Shown here: positions 8,423 to 16,546 of the stretch, in pieces
How positions within the stretch are numbered: position 1 is the first letter of the stretch
Layout: every line of letters starts with the position of its first letter
The notes under the pieces: model-generated
The model's input: only the letters and a program-made list of their open reading frames with translations
Told to the model about the DNA's origin: nothing
Databases searched by the model: none
DNA from: Opitutia bacterium
Lineage (GTDB): Bacteria > Verrucomicrobiota > Verrucomicrobiia > Opitutales > Opitutaceae
Length of the DNA stretch: 64,000 nucleotides
Direction of reading: 5' to 3'
Assembly (NCBI GenBank): GCA_947475065.1
Contig: CANJLB010000013.1
Coordinates: 1 to 64,000 of the forward strand
Translations under genes and position numbers: made by a program

Positions 8423-8920
8423 ATGCGCCACTGCATCTATCCCGGCACGTTTGACCCGATCACCCGCGGCCACCTCGATGTCCTCGGCCGGGCCGCGCGG
8501 CTCTTCGACCGCGTGACGGTCGCCGTGGCGCGCGACTCGGGCAAGGCACCGCTATTCACCGCCGAGGAGCGGCTCGCCATGCTGCTCCCCTGCCTCGCAG
8601 CCTATCCGAACGCCAATGCGGTCGCATTCGACGGACTGCTGGTGGAATTCGTCTCGGCGCAGGGCGCAAACGCCATCATCCGCGGGCTGCGCGCGCTGTC
8701 CGATTTCGAATTCGAGTTCAACATGGCGCTCATGAACCGCCATCTCCAGCCGGCGGTGGAGACGATTTTCGTGATGCCCAACGAATCCTACAGCTATTGC
8801 AGCTCGACGCTGGTGAAACAGGTGGCACGGCACGGCGGCGATGTGGCGCACTTCGTGCCGCCCAACGTCGCCAGCGCGCTCCGGGAGAAATTCGCCAGCG
8901 GCAGGAAGCAGCCAAGATAG
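8423..8920 (+). CDS. coaD: Phosphopantetheine adenylyltransferase
   Basis: A 165-residue protein starting MRHCIYPGTFDPITRGHLDV, with the T/HxGH nucleotidyltransferase motif GTFDPITRGH. ANAIIRGLRALSDFEFEFNM carries the conserved R-G-L-R, and ESYSYCSSTLVKQVARHGGD corresponds to the canonical S-S-x-V-K segment. It transfers AMP from ATP to 4'-phosphopantetheine, the penultimate step of CoA synthesis. Length and order fit the family. The ATG is preceded by CCCACACC with no Shine-Dalgarno sequence. Confidence 0.93.
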   Translation: MRHCIYPGTFDPITRGHLDVLGRAARLFDRVTVAVARDSGKAPLFTAEERLAMLLPCLAAYPNANAVAFDGLLVEFVSAQGANAIIRGLRALSDFEFEFNMALMNRHLQPAVETIFVMPNESYSYCSSTLVKQVARHGGDVAHFVPPNVASALREKFASGRKQPR

Positions 8921-8999
8921 CGAGCGGCCTTGGTGACCGCACCTTTGGGAGCGCCGCGGCGGCATGATGGCAACCGCGGCCCCGACGGTTCAGTCTGGT

Positions 9000-10100
9000 T
9001 CAGTTCCGCTGCGCCCGGCGCGCAGCGCCGGCGCTTTTGTCTGCGGCAAACTCACGGATGACTTCCATGCGCTGGCGGGCGTGCTCCTCCTCCTCCACCT
9101 CGGCGGGCGTGCGGATGGTCTCGTGTTTGGCCAGCGCGCGGCGCATTTTAGACAATGCGAGATATTCAAGCTGACGGATGCGCTCGCGGGTGACGTGGAA
9201 ACGCTGGCCGACCTCCTCCAGGGTCAGTTCGTCGCGACCGTCGAGCCCGAAACGCAGCCGGATAATCTCCGCCTCGCGCTGATCAAGTGCGTTGATCATC
9301 CCGTGCAGGTCGGCGTTGAAGTTTTTTACGCGCAAGCCGTCATAGGGATTGACGGCGTTTTCGTCGCTCACGAGGTCGCCGAAGGTCGCGCCCGAGTCGC
9401 CATCCGGGCCGATGGGCGCGTCGAGCGAAGTGGGACGCACGCTGACAGACTTGAGGTGGGCGACTTTGGCCGTCGGAATTTGGAGCTCGACGGCCAGCTC
9501 CTCGTCCGTCGGCTCGCGGCCCAGCGCCTCCGTCAGCTTCAGGGCAGTTTTACGCATCTTGGAAATTTTGTCCACGAGATGGACAGGCAGCCGGATGGTC
9601 TTGGACTGGTTGGCGAGCGCCCGCTTGATCGACTGCTTGATCCACCAGGCAGCATAGGTCGAGAGCTTGCCACCTTTGCGCGGATCAAAGCGCTCGACGG
9701 CCTTGATGAGCCCGAGGTTGCCCTCGCTGATCAGGTCAAGCAGGGGCAGGCCAAAATCCTTGTAATCCATCGCGATTTTCACTACGAGCCGGAGATTGGC
9801 CGAGATCATGTGGTCGCGGGCGGCCTTGTCGCCGCGGCGAATCCGTTTCGCCAGGGTGATCTCCTCGGCGACGGTGAGGAGCGGCGTCTTGCCGATCTCC
9901 TGCAAGTAGAGCGAGAGGTTGCTGCGCTCGCCGTGGGCGATGGGCTGGGCGGCGGGCGCGGCCCGATCATTTTTTTCCAAAAACGACGGCGGCGCCACAT
10001 AGTCGGCGAGTGTCGTGGCGGCGGTGGCGGTGGATACGGCGGCGGCTTCGTCGTCGGCAAACTGGCCGTTGGTTTTAGTTTGGTGGGACATGGCGCGCAT
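9000..10100 (-). CDS. RNA polymerase sigma-70 factor, RpoD/RpoS-like
   Basis: A 366-residue sigma factor. Regions are recognisable in order: 1.2 (SLYLQEIGKTPLLTVAEE), 2.1-2.4 (SANLRLVVKIAMDYKDFG, LDLISEGNLGLIKAVERFD, KLSTYAAWWIKQSIKRAL), 3 (IRLPVHLVDKISKMRK) and 4 (ALDQREAEIIRLRFGLDG, LTLEEVGQRFHVTRERIRQL). There is no long acidic region 1.1, so it is shorter than classical RpoD and may be either the primary or an RpoS-like group 2 factor. A second ATG at 10091 (MSHQTKTNG) is an equally possible start. It stands alone; the 239 bp upstream presumably hold its promoter. Confidence 0.85.
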   Translation of the reverse strand: MRAMSHQTKTNGQFADDEAAAVSTATAATTLADYVAPPSFLEKNDRAAPAAQPIAHGERSNLSLYLQEIGKTPLLTVAEEITLAKRIRRGDKAARDHMISANLRLVVKIAMDYKDFGLPLLDLISEGNLGLIKAVERFDPRKGGKLSTYAAWWIKQSIKRALANQSKTIRLPVHLVDKISKMRKTALKLTEALGREPTDEELAVELQIPTAKVAHLKSVSVRPTSLDAPIGPDGDSGATFGDLVSDENAVNPYDGLRVKNFNADLHGMINALDQREAEIIRLRFGLDGRDELTLEEVGQRFHVTRERIRQLEYLALSKMRRALAKHETIRTPAEVEEEEHARQRMEVIREFAADKSAGAARRAQRN

Positions 10101-10339
10101 GGGTTTGGTTTGAGTGTCGCCAATGGTAAGCTGATGGCGGCACCACGTTGTTGATTAATAATACTACGACACCCCCCAGCTTGGAGCGTTCCACGCTAAA
10201 TACTGGGCACCTCCCTCTGAAAAAGAGAAAACCCGGGAAACCGTTTGCGACAAGGTGGCGCAACCGTCGTCGGGCCGGCGTGCCACCTGGCGCAGACGGA
10301 GATGAGAGTCGCACGGTCGGCGGTTATTCCCGCCGGCCC
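10101..10339. other. Intergenic region upstream of the sigma factor
   Basis: About 240 bp with no supportable gene, between the sigma-factor start and the stop of the GlcD-type oxidase gene, both on the minus strand. It is locally A+T-richer near 10150-10175 and contains a short inverted repeat AGCG-ttcca-CGCT (10185-10197). A promoter for the sigma factor is expected here, but no convincing -35/-10 pair was seen. Confidence 0.4.
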
Positions 10340-11773
10340 TTACTTGTGATCCCACGGCATCTTCACCGCCACGCGCGGGTGCTCCCAAACCTTGAAGATC
10401 TCAAACATTTTTCCAGGGTTCAGAATGCCGCGCGGATCCAGCGCGTGCTTTACGGCCTGCATCGCGCGCACTTGCGCGGGCGGATGCTGCAGCCGAAGAA
10501 ACGGCGTTTTCGCCAGACCGATTCCGTGCTCGCCGGAAATCGCGCCGCCTAACGCGACCACGCCGCGCATCAGCGCCTCGCCCGCCGCCGCCGCCCGCCG
10601 CCGCTCGCCGGGATTGTCGCGATGGTACATGATGTTCACATGGAGATTGCCGTCGCCCAAATGGCCGAAGGTGGGCATCGGCAGCCGAAACTCGCGTCGC
10701 AGCTGCGACAGCAGCCGCACACAGCGCCCGTAGCTGCGGAACGGCACCACGATATCCTCGTTGATTTTGGAGTCGGCCAGCCGGAACATCGCCGACGAAC
10801 AGCCACGCCGCACGGCCCAGAGCGCCTCGGCCTCGGCGCGGTTGCGCGCGACCCGTAGCGCCGTCGCCTTGGTCCGCGCCCAGGCGAGCACGGTTTTTTT
10901 CTGGGCGGCCACCTCGCTCGCCGTCCCGGCCAGCTCGATGAGCACGACCGGCCGCCCCTCCTGTCCGGCAAAGACGGCCTGTCCCGACGCGGCCTCCGCG
11001 CATTGCACGCTGTGCCGGTCGAGAAACTCGCAGATCGCCGGCTGCACGCGCTGCGCGAAGAGCGCCTTCACCGCGCGAAAGGCCGCCGCCTCGTCGGCAA
11101 AAGCCGTCAGCAGGGTCCAGCGCGCGGCCGGCAAGGGAATGAGTTTCAGCGTCGCCTCCGTGACGATCCCCAGCATGCCCTCGCTGCCGATCCAGAGATC
11201 ACGCAGATTGAAGCCGGATGAAAATTTTTTGGTCGCCGTGCCCCACGTCACCGGCTCGCCCGTGGGCAGAAACCCCTTGAGCGCGAGCACGAAATCGCGC
11301 GTGACACCGTATTTGCCGCCATGCATCCCGCCGGCGTTGCAGGCGATGTTGCCGCCGATCGTGCAGTATTGTTTCGACGCAGGATCGGGCGGGTAAAACC
11401 AGCCCTTCGCCTCGACCGCGCGGTGAAGATCCGCCACGATGGCCCCGGCCTGCGCCTGGGCGATGCCGGCGGCGGCATCAATGCGAATGCGCTTCCAACC
11501 GGAAAGATCGAGCACCCATCCGCCGCGCACCGGAGACGCCGAGCCGGTCAGCGACGTGCCGGCGCCGCGTGGGGTCACCGGAACGCAATGCCGGTTGGCC
11601 AGCGCCAGCACCGCCGCAATGTCGGCCTCCTTGCGGGGCCGCACGACGGCGGCGGGCAAAAAGGACAGCTTGCTCCCGTCAAACGAGGCGCGGAACCGCG
11701 CGTCAGCAGACAGAACCACCTGCGGCCCAAGACGGCGGCGGAGCTGCTGCGTGGCAATGCGGATGGAGGCCAT
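10340..11773 (-). CDS. FAD-binding oxidoreductase, glycolate/D-lactate dehydrogenase (GlcD) type
   Basis: A 477-residue flavoprotein from ATG 11773 (MASIRIATQQLRRRLG); longer in-frame starts add non-homologous arginine-rich sequence. The PCMH-type FAD domain shows VTPRGAGTSLTGSASP and TIGGNIACNAGGMHGGKYG. The C-terminal oxidase domain shows TFGHLGDGNLHVNIMYH and AISGEHGIGLAKTPFL. The family oxidises 2-hydroxy acids such as glycolate or D-lactate with a quinone or electron-transfer partner. No GlcE/GlcF genes are adjacent, so a stand-alone Dld-like enzyme is likely. It is divergent from the sugar-acid dehydratase pair and may take part in the same sugar-acid pathway. That link is inferred from position only. 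Confidence 0.85.
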   Translation of the reverse strand: MASIRIATQQLRRRLGPQVVLSADARFRASFDGSKLSFLPAAVVRPRKEADIAAVLALANRHCVPVTPRGAGTSLTGSASPVRGGWVLDLSGWKRIRIDAAAGIAQAQAGAIVADLHRAVEAKGWFYPPDPASKQYCTIGGNIACNAGGMHGGKYGVTRDFVLALKGFLPTGEPVTWGTATKKFSSGFNLRDLWIGSEGMLGIVTEATLKLIPLPAARWTLLTAFADEAAAFRAVKALFAQRVQPAICEFLDRHSVQCAEAASGQAVFAGQEGRPVVLIELAGTASEVAAQKKTVLAWARTKATALRVARNRAEAEALWAVRRGCSSAMFRLADSKINEDIVVPFRSYGRCVRLLSQLRREFRLPMPTFGHLGDGNLHVNIMYHRDNPGERRRAAAAGEALMRGVVALGGAISGEHGIGLAKTPFLRLQHPPAQVRAMQAVKHALDPRGILNPGKMFEIFKVWEHPRVAVKMPWDHK

Positions 11774-12006
11774 GGCAGCCAGACGTTCGTGCTCCCATCC
11801 GCCACACTCAACCGAGAAATGCCGGCGGTGCGTCGCAACGGCGCAGGGGATAACTTGGCCGCACCAAGCACGGTGCCGGACCGTGGAGGACATTGGCCTG
11901 CGCCAAAGACTGCCGGCCAACTTGTCGGCTGGACAACCATGCTCCAGGCACGCTTGAATGACCGTTCTTCTCTCGTTCCCTTCTCCCATCCTTCCCTCCC
12001 TCCCGT

Positions 12007-12834
12007 ATGTTCCACGTCTATTCCGACTCCACCGGCCTCCTCCTTGCGCAGAACGGCGCCTTCAAGCGACCCGCCGCGCCGCTGTCCATTGACGACATTT
12101 TCACCGCCGACGATCCCCTCGCGCTCGTCCGCCGCGCGTGGGACACCGCCCAGCCAGTGGCCGCGCCCGGCCAGCTGCTCGCCCCCATCGGGACCCAGGA
12201 GGTCTGGGCGGCCGGCGTCACCTACCTCCGCAGCCGGACTGCGCGCATGGAAGAGTCCAAGGACGCCGGCGGCGGCACCTTCTACGACCTCGTTTACAAC
12301 GCCGTGCGCCCCGAGCTGTTTTTCAAGGCCACCCCGCCCCGCGTCGCCGCCCCCGGCACGACCGTCCGCATCCGTGGCGACTCCAAGTGGAACGTCCCCG
12401 AGCCGGAGCTGACGCTCGCACTCAACAAAAGCGGAAAAATTTTCGGCTATACCATCGGCAATGACATGAGCTCGCGCGACATCGAGGGCGAAAATCCGCT
12501 CTACCTGCCGCAGGCCAAGGTGTACGACCGCTCCGCCGCGCTCGGGCCGTGCATTCTGATCACGGGCGACGCGCTGCCGCCGACCACGGCCATCGCGATT
12601 GAAATACGACGCGGCGGCGGCGCGGTATTCAACGGCAGCACGACCATCAGCCAGATCAAGCGCACCTTTGCCGAGCTCGCAGAGTTTCTCTTCCGCGATA
12701 ACTCCTTCCCGCAGGGCGCGTTTCTGATGACCGGCACCGGCATCGTGCCGGACGACAGCTTCACCCTGCTCGCCGGTGACGAGATCCGCATCACCATCGC
12801 CGCCATCGGCACACTGGTGAACACCGTCGCCTGA
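12007..12834 (+). CDS. FAH-family hydrolase, probable 2-keto-3-deoxy-sugar-acid dehydratase
   Basis: A 275-residue protein starting [17 protein letters not shown]. The fumarylacetoacetate-hydrolase-like C-terminal domain carries [12 protein letters not shown] (acidic metal ligands), [19 protein letters not shown] and [15 protein letters not shown]. These closely resemble 2-keto-3-deoxy-pentonate dehydratases of the Weimberg-type pathway, which convert the keto-deoxy acid to 2-oxoglutarate semialdehyde. The next gene, 9 bp downstream, encodes a YjhG-type xylonate dehydratase that would make the substrate. No semialdehyde dehydrogenase is present in the window. A broader role in acylpyruvate hydrolysis is possible. 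Confidence 0.78.
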   Translation: MFHVYSDSTGLLLAQNGAFKRPAAPLSIDDIFTADDPLALVRRAWDTAQPVAAPGQLLAPIGTQEVWAAGVTYLRSRTARMEESKDAGGGTFYDLVYNAVRPELFFKATPPRVAAPGTTVRIRGDSKWNVPEPELTLALNKSGKIFGYTIGNDMSSRDIEGENPLYLPQAKVYDRSAALGPCILITGDALPPTTAIAIEIRRGGGAVFNGSTTISQIKRTFAELAEFLFRDNSFPQGAFLMTGTGIVPDDSFTLLAGDEIRITIAAIGTLVNTVA

Positions 12835-12843
12835 GCCGCCCCC

Positions 12844-14787
12844 ATGAGCCGCGACCCCATCCTCGACTCTGGCAACGACGGCATCTACGCTCTCCGCACG
12901 ACCGCACCCGGCCCGAAGGGCAAGCTGCCCCTCGAACCCGCGCGGTTGAAAGAGATGTCGAGCGGCGAGCTGTTTGGCTGGACACAAAACGCCGGCATGG
13001 GTTGGTCGCCCGCCGCGATGCTGGGGAAGCAGTTTCTCATCCTGAGCACACAGGGCGGCATCCGCGCGCCCGACGGCACACCCATCGCACTCGGGTACCA
13101 TACGGGCCACTGGGAAGTCGGCCTGCTGATGGAGGAAGCCGCCAAGGAATTCACCGCCGCGCGCGCGATCCCGTTTGCCGCCTACGTGAGCGACCCGTGT
13201 GACGGCCGCAGCAACGGCACCGCCGGGATGCTCGACAGCCTGCCCTACCGCAACGACGCCGCCATCGTGCTGCGCCGCCTCATCCGTTCGCTGCCCACGC
13301 GGCGCGGCGTGCTCGGCGTCGCCACCTGCGACAAGGGCCTGCCCGCCATGCTGCTCGCGCTCGCCGGCTCGCCCAACCTGCCCTCCGTAGTCGTGCCCGG
13401 CGGTGTCACGCTGCTGGCCGAGGAGGCCGAGGACGCGGGCAAGGTGCAGTCGCTCGCCACCCGCTTTGCCCGCGACGAGGTCACGCTCGGCTACGCCTCC
13501 GACATGGGCTGCCGCGCCTGCGGCTCGCCGGGCGGCGGCTGCCAGTTCATGGGCACGGCGGCCACGAGCCAGGTTGTGGCCGAGGCGCTCGGCATGGCGC
13601 TGCCGCACGGCGCGCTCGCGCCTTCCGGCGCGGAAATCTGGCGCGACCTCGCCCGCCGTTCCGCCCGCGCACTCCTCGCGCTCGACACCGCCGGTATCAC
13701 GACCCGCGACCTCCTCACCGACGACTCAATCCACAACGCGATGGTCTGCCACGCCGCCGTCGGCGGCTCGACCAACCTGGTCCTCCACATCCCGGCCTTC
13801 GCCCATGCCGCCGGCCTGCGCGTGCCAACGGTGGATGACTGGACGCGCATCAACCGCACCGTACCGCGTCTCGTGGACTCGCTGCCGAACGGCCCGAAGT
13901 TCTACGCCACCGTGCAGGTTTTTCTCGCCGGCGGCGTGCCCGAGATGATGCTCCACCTGCGCGACCTCGGCCTGCTGAGGCTCGGGGCCCGCACCGTCAC
14001 CGGCCGCACCCTTGGTGAAAATCTCGAGTGGTGGGAAAAATGTGAGCGCCGCCAGCGTCTCCGGGAAAAGCTGCATGCCCTCGATGGCATCAACCCCGAC
14101 CATGTCATCATGTCGCAGGCGCAGGCGCAGGCGCGCGGCCTCACCAGCACGATCACCTTTCTGCGCGGCAACCTCGCCCCCGAGGGCGCGCTCGTGAAAA
14201 GCACGGCCATCGCGCCGCAGCTCGTGGGCGCCGACGGGGTGTTTCTCCACGAAGGGCCGGCGCGGGTTTTCACCAGCGAGGCCCATGCCATCGCCGCCGT
14301 GAAAGCCGGCAGCGTCCAGCCCGGCGACGTCATGGTCCTCATCGGCATCGGTCCCGGCTGCGGGATGCCGGAGACGTTCCAGATCACATCCGCGCTCAAA
14401 TACGTGAAGGATGGCCAGCGCATCGCCCTAATCACGGACGGCCGCTTTTCCGGCGTGTCCACCGGCGCATGTATCGGCCACATCAGTCCCGATGCGTGGG
14501 CCGGCGGCCCCATCGGCCGAGTGCGCGACGGCGACCGGGTCCGACTCGTGGTCAACACACGCACACTCGAAGGCAGCGTGGATGTCGTCTCGCTCACCGC
14601 CGCCGAGCTCGCCGCGCGCCCCGTCCATCCCAACTTGAAGCTCGACGAACGCGTCCCTGCCGACACCCGCCTCTGGGCTGCGCTGCAAAATGCCAGCGGC
14701 GGCACGTGGGCCGGCTGCGTCTATGACGCGGACCGCATCACCCACCTGCTGAGACTCGGACTCACGGCCGAAGCGGCGGGACGGTGA
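12844..14787 (+). CDS. D-xylonate dehydratase, YjhG/YagF type (IlvD/Edd superfamily)
   Basis: A 647-residue protein that matches E. coli YjhG/YagF over its whole length from memory of those sequences: NAGMGWSPAAMLGKQ, AYVSDPCDGRSNGT, GMLDSLPYRNDA, IRSLPTRRGVLGVATCDKGL, CRACGSPGGGCQFMGTAATS (iron-sulfur cysteines), HAAVGGSTNLVLHIPA, RFSGVSTGACIGHIS and SGGTWAGCVYD. The family dehydrates D-xylonate and related aldonates to 2-keto-3-deoxy acids. It forms a two-gene operon with the FAH-family gene, with the stop and start 9 bp apart. Substrate preference among pentonates and hexonates cannot be told from sequence. Confidence 0.88.
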   Translation: MSRDPILDSGNDGIYALRTTAPGPKGKLPLEPARLKEMSSGELFGWTQNAGMGWSPAAMLGKQFLILSTQGGIRAPDGTPIALGYHTGHWEVGLLMEEAAKEFTAARAIPFAAYVSDPCDGRSNGTAGMLDSLPYRNDAAIVLRRLIRSLPTRRGVLGVATCDKGLPAMLLALAGSPNLPSVVVPGGVTLLAEEAEDAGKVQSLATRFARDEVTLGYASDMGCRACGSPGGGCQFMGTAATSQVVAEALGMALPHGALAPSGAEIWRDLARRSARALLALDTAGITTRDLLTDDSIHNAMVCHAAVGGSTNLVLHIPAFAHAAGLRVPTVDDWTRINRTVPRLVDSLPNGPKFYATVQVFLAGGVPEMMLHLRDLGLLRLGARTVTGRTLGENLEWWEKCERRQRLREKLHALDGINPDHVIMSQAQAQARGLTSTITFLRGNLAPEGALVKSTAIAPQLVGADGVFLHEGPARVFTSEAHAIAAVKAGSVQPGDVMVLIGIGPGCGMPETFQITSALKYVKDGQRIALITDGRFSGVSTGACIGHISPDAWAGGPIGRVRDGDRVRLVVNTRTLEGSVDVVSLTAAELAARPVHPNLKLDERVPADTRLWAALQNASGGTWAGCVYDADRITHLLRLGLTAEAAGR

Positions 14788-14884
14788 ACCGGGCGGCGGA
14801 ACGGCGACCGTCCATTTTCTGCCGCCACGCCTTTCCTTGGTCTAAATTTTACCACCCGGGCTGAAATAGGTGCTTTGCTTTGAG

Positions 14885-14916
14885 AAGTCTTCACGTCTTA
14901 GCGTCGCAGCGTTGAA
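14885..14916. repeat. Octamer array at the 5' end of the cobA-hemD gene
   Basis: Four octamers in register on the + strand: AAGTCTTC, ACGTCTTA, GCGTCGCA, GCGTTGAA, with the GTC core in the same phase. The candidate TTG start of the downstream gene (14912) falls in the last unit. A related octamer array occurs at 32754-32793. Confidence 0.7.
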
Positions 14917-16453
14917 AACCACTGCTTCAGGCATCGTCCATCTCGTCGGCGCCGGTCCGGGTGAACCGGACCTCGTCACCCTCCGCGCCCGCAAGCTCAT
15001 CGCGGCGGCCGACGTGCTCGTCCATGACCACCTCGTCCACCCCGCGCTGCTGCAATGGTGCCGCACCGGGTGCGAGATCGTCTATGCTGGCAAAACCGCC
15101 GGCTGCCACACGGTGCCGCAGGACGAAATCGATTCGCTCCTCGTCAGGCAGGCGAAGGCCGGCAAACGCGTCGTCCGGCTCAAGGGCGGCGATCCGCTCA
15201 TCTTTGGCCGAGGCGGCGAGGAGGCCGCCGCGCTGGCGAAGGCGGGCGTCGCGTTTGAGATCGTGCCCGGGGTCACCGCAGCGTTGGCCGTGGGAGCCTA
15301 TGCGGGCATTCCGCTCACCCGCCGTCATGCCAGCTCGGCGCTCGTTTGCCTGACCGGCCACGAGGATCCAGCCAAGCCCGAGACTCAGGTGAACTGGCGC
15401 AGCTATGGCGCGCTCAAGCACACCACCCTCGCCATCTACATGGGCATGGGGCGGATCCGCCACATCCTCGCCGAACTCGTCGCCGGCGGGCTCGATCCCG
15501 CCACACCCACCGCCGTCGTCCAATGGGCCTCGCTCGGCCGCCAGCGCAGCGTCGCCGCCACCGCCGCCACCATGGCCGACGCCGTCGAAAAAGCCGCGCT
15601 CGCCTCACCCGCCATCATCCTCGTCGGCGAAGTCGTGCGTGGGCATGAGGCGACGGACTGGTTTGAAAAGCTCCCGCTCTTTGGCCGCCGCGTCGCCATC
15701 ACCCGCACCCGCGACCAGAACAGCGAGCTGCGCGACAAGCTGGAGGCCCTCGGCGCCGAGGTGCTGGAGCTGCCGCTCATCCGCGTGACCAAGCAGGTGG
15801 ACAAGGACGGCCTGATTGAAATCCTCACCGAGCTGGGCAGCTACGACTGGATTGTATTCACCAGCGCCAACGGCGTGCGATTTTTCTTCGAGGAGTTTTT
15901 CAAGGGCTTTGAGGACGTCCGGTCGCTCGGCGGACTGCGCTTCGCCTGTGTCGGGGCCGCCACGGCGCGCGAGCTCGCGGCGCTCCATCTCAAGGTCGAG
16001 TGTGCGCCCGCCACCGCCACCGGCGAGTCGCTCGCCGACGCACTCATCGCCACCGGCAGCCTCGACAGCGCCAAAGTCATCGTCGTCACTGGCAACCTCA
16101 ACCGTGACACACTGGTCAAAAAACTGGAAACCGAAGGCCGGGCCATCGTGGACCGCCTCCCGCTCTATGCCACCTCACGCACCGACCTCGCCGCCGACCC
16201 TGTGGCCGCCGACTTCCGCGCCCGCGGAGCCGACGCGATCCTATTCGCCAGCTCGTCCGCCGCCTCGTCGTTTGCCAGCCAGGCCGCCGCGCTCACGCTC
16301 GCCAAAGACGCCAAACGCCCGCTCGCCGGCAGCATCGGCCCACAAACGACCGAGACGATGAAAACAGAGGGCATGCCTGTGGATTTCACCGCGAAGGAAC
16401 CCAGCCTTGACGCGCTCGTGGCGGCGCTGATCAAGAAATTAGGAAATCGCTGA
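14912..16453 (+). CDS. Uroporphyrinogen-III C-methyltransferase / uroporphyrinogen-III synthase fusion
   Basis: A bifunctional protein of about 513 residues. The N-terminal half is the SUMT (CobA) domain: VHLVGAGPGEPDLVTLRA, VRLKGGDPLIFGRGGEE, FEIVPGVTAALAVGAYAGI and the GMGRI segment. The C-terminal half is HemD: GRRVAITRTRDQNSELRDK, DWIVFTSANGVRFF and the late SSSAASSFASQ segment. It would make uroporphyrinogen III from hydroxymethylbilane and methylate it towards siroheme or cobalamin. hemB lies 9 kb away. The start is uncertain: TTG 14912 gives a normal N-terminus, while GTG 14870 gives a longer form that reads through an octamer array. Confidence 0.85.
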   Translation: MKTTASGIVHLVGAGPGEPDLVTLRARKLIAAADVLVHDHLVHPALLQWCRTGCEIVYAGKTAGCHTVPQDEIDSLLVRQAKAGKRVVRLKGGDPLIFGRGGEEAAALAKAGVAFEIVPGVTAALAVGAYAGIPLTRRHASSALVCLTGHEDPAKPETQVNWRSYGALKHTTLAIYMGMGRIRHILAELVAGGLDPATPTAVVQWASLGRQRSVAATAATMADAVEKAALASPAIILVGEVVRGHEATDWFEKLPLFGRRVAITRTRDQNSELRDKLEALGAEVLELPLIRVTKQVDKDGLIEILTELGSYDWIVFTSANGVRFFFEEFFKGFEDVRSLGGLRFACVGAATARELAALHLKVECAPATATGESLADALIATGSLDSAKVIVVTGNLNRDTLVKKLETEGRAIVDRLPLYATSRTDLAADPVAADFRARGADAILFASSSAASSFASQAAALTLAKDAKRPLAGSIGPQTTETMKTEGMPVDFTAKEPSLDALVAALIKKLGNR

Positions 16454-16546
16454 CTACTCCCTTCTCACCTCTTCCACCCGGAAAATAAGTGTTTGCCCGC
16501 TGCCGGGGCGGGGTGATTGGCTGGCGCTTTTCCGCTGTCCAACACC

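Noticed and set aside
8964-10154. Long open frame on the plus strand across the sigma-factor gene
   Set aside because: It is antisense to a gene with complete sigma region 2 and 4 motifs. Its translation has no recognisable domain and the composition of a G+C-rich shadow frame.
11575-13608. Minus-strand frame of 677 codons
   Set aside because: Antisense to the FAH-family and xylonate dehydratase genes, both supported by many family motifs.
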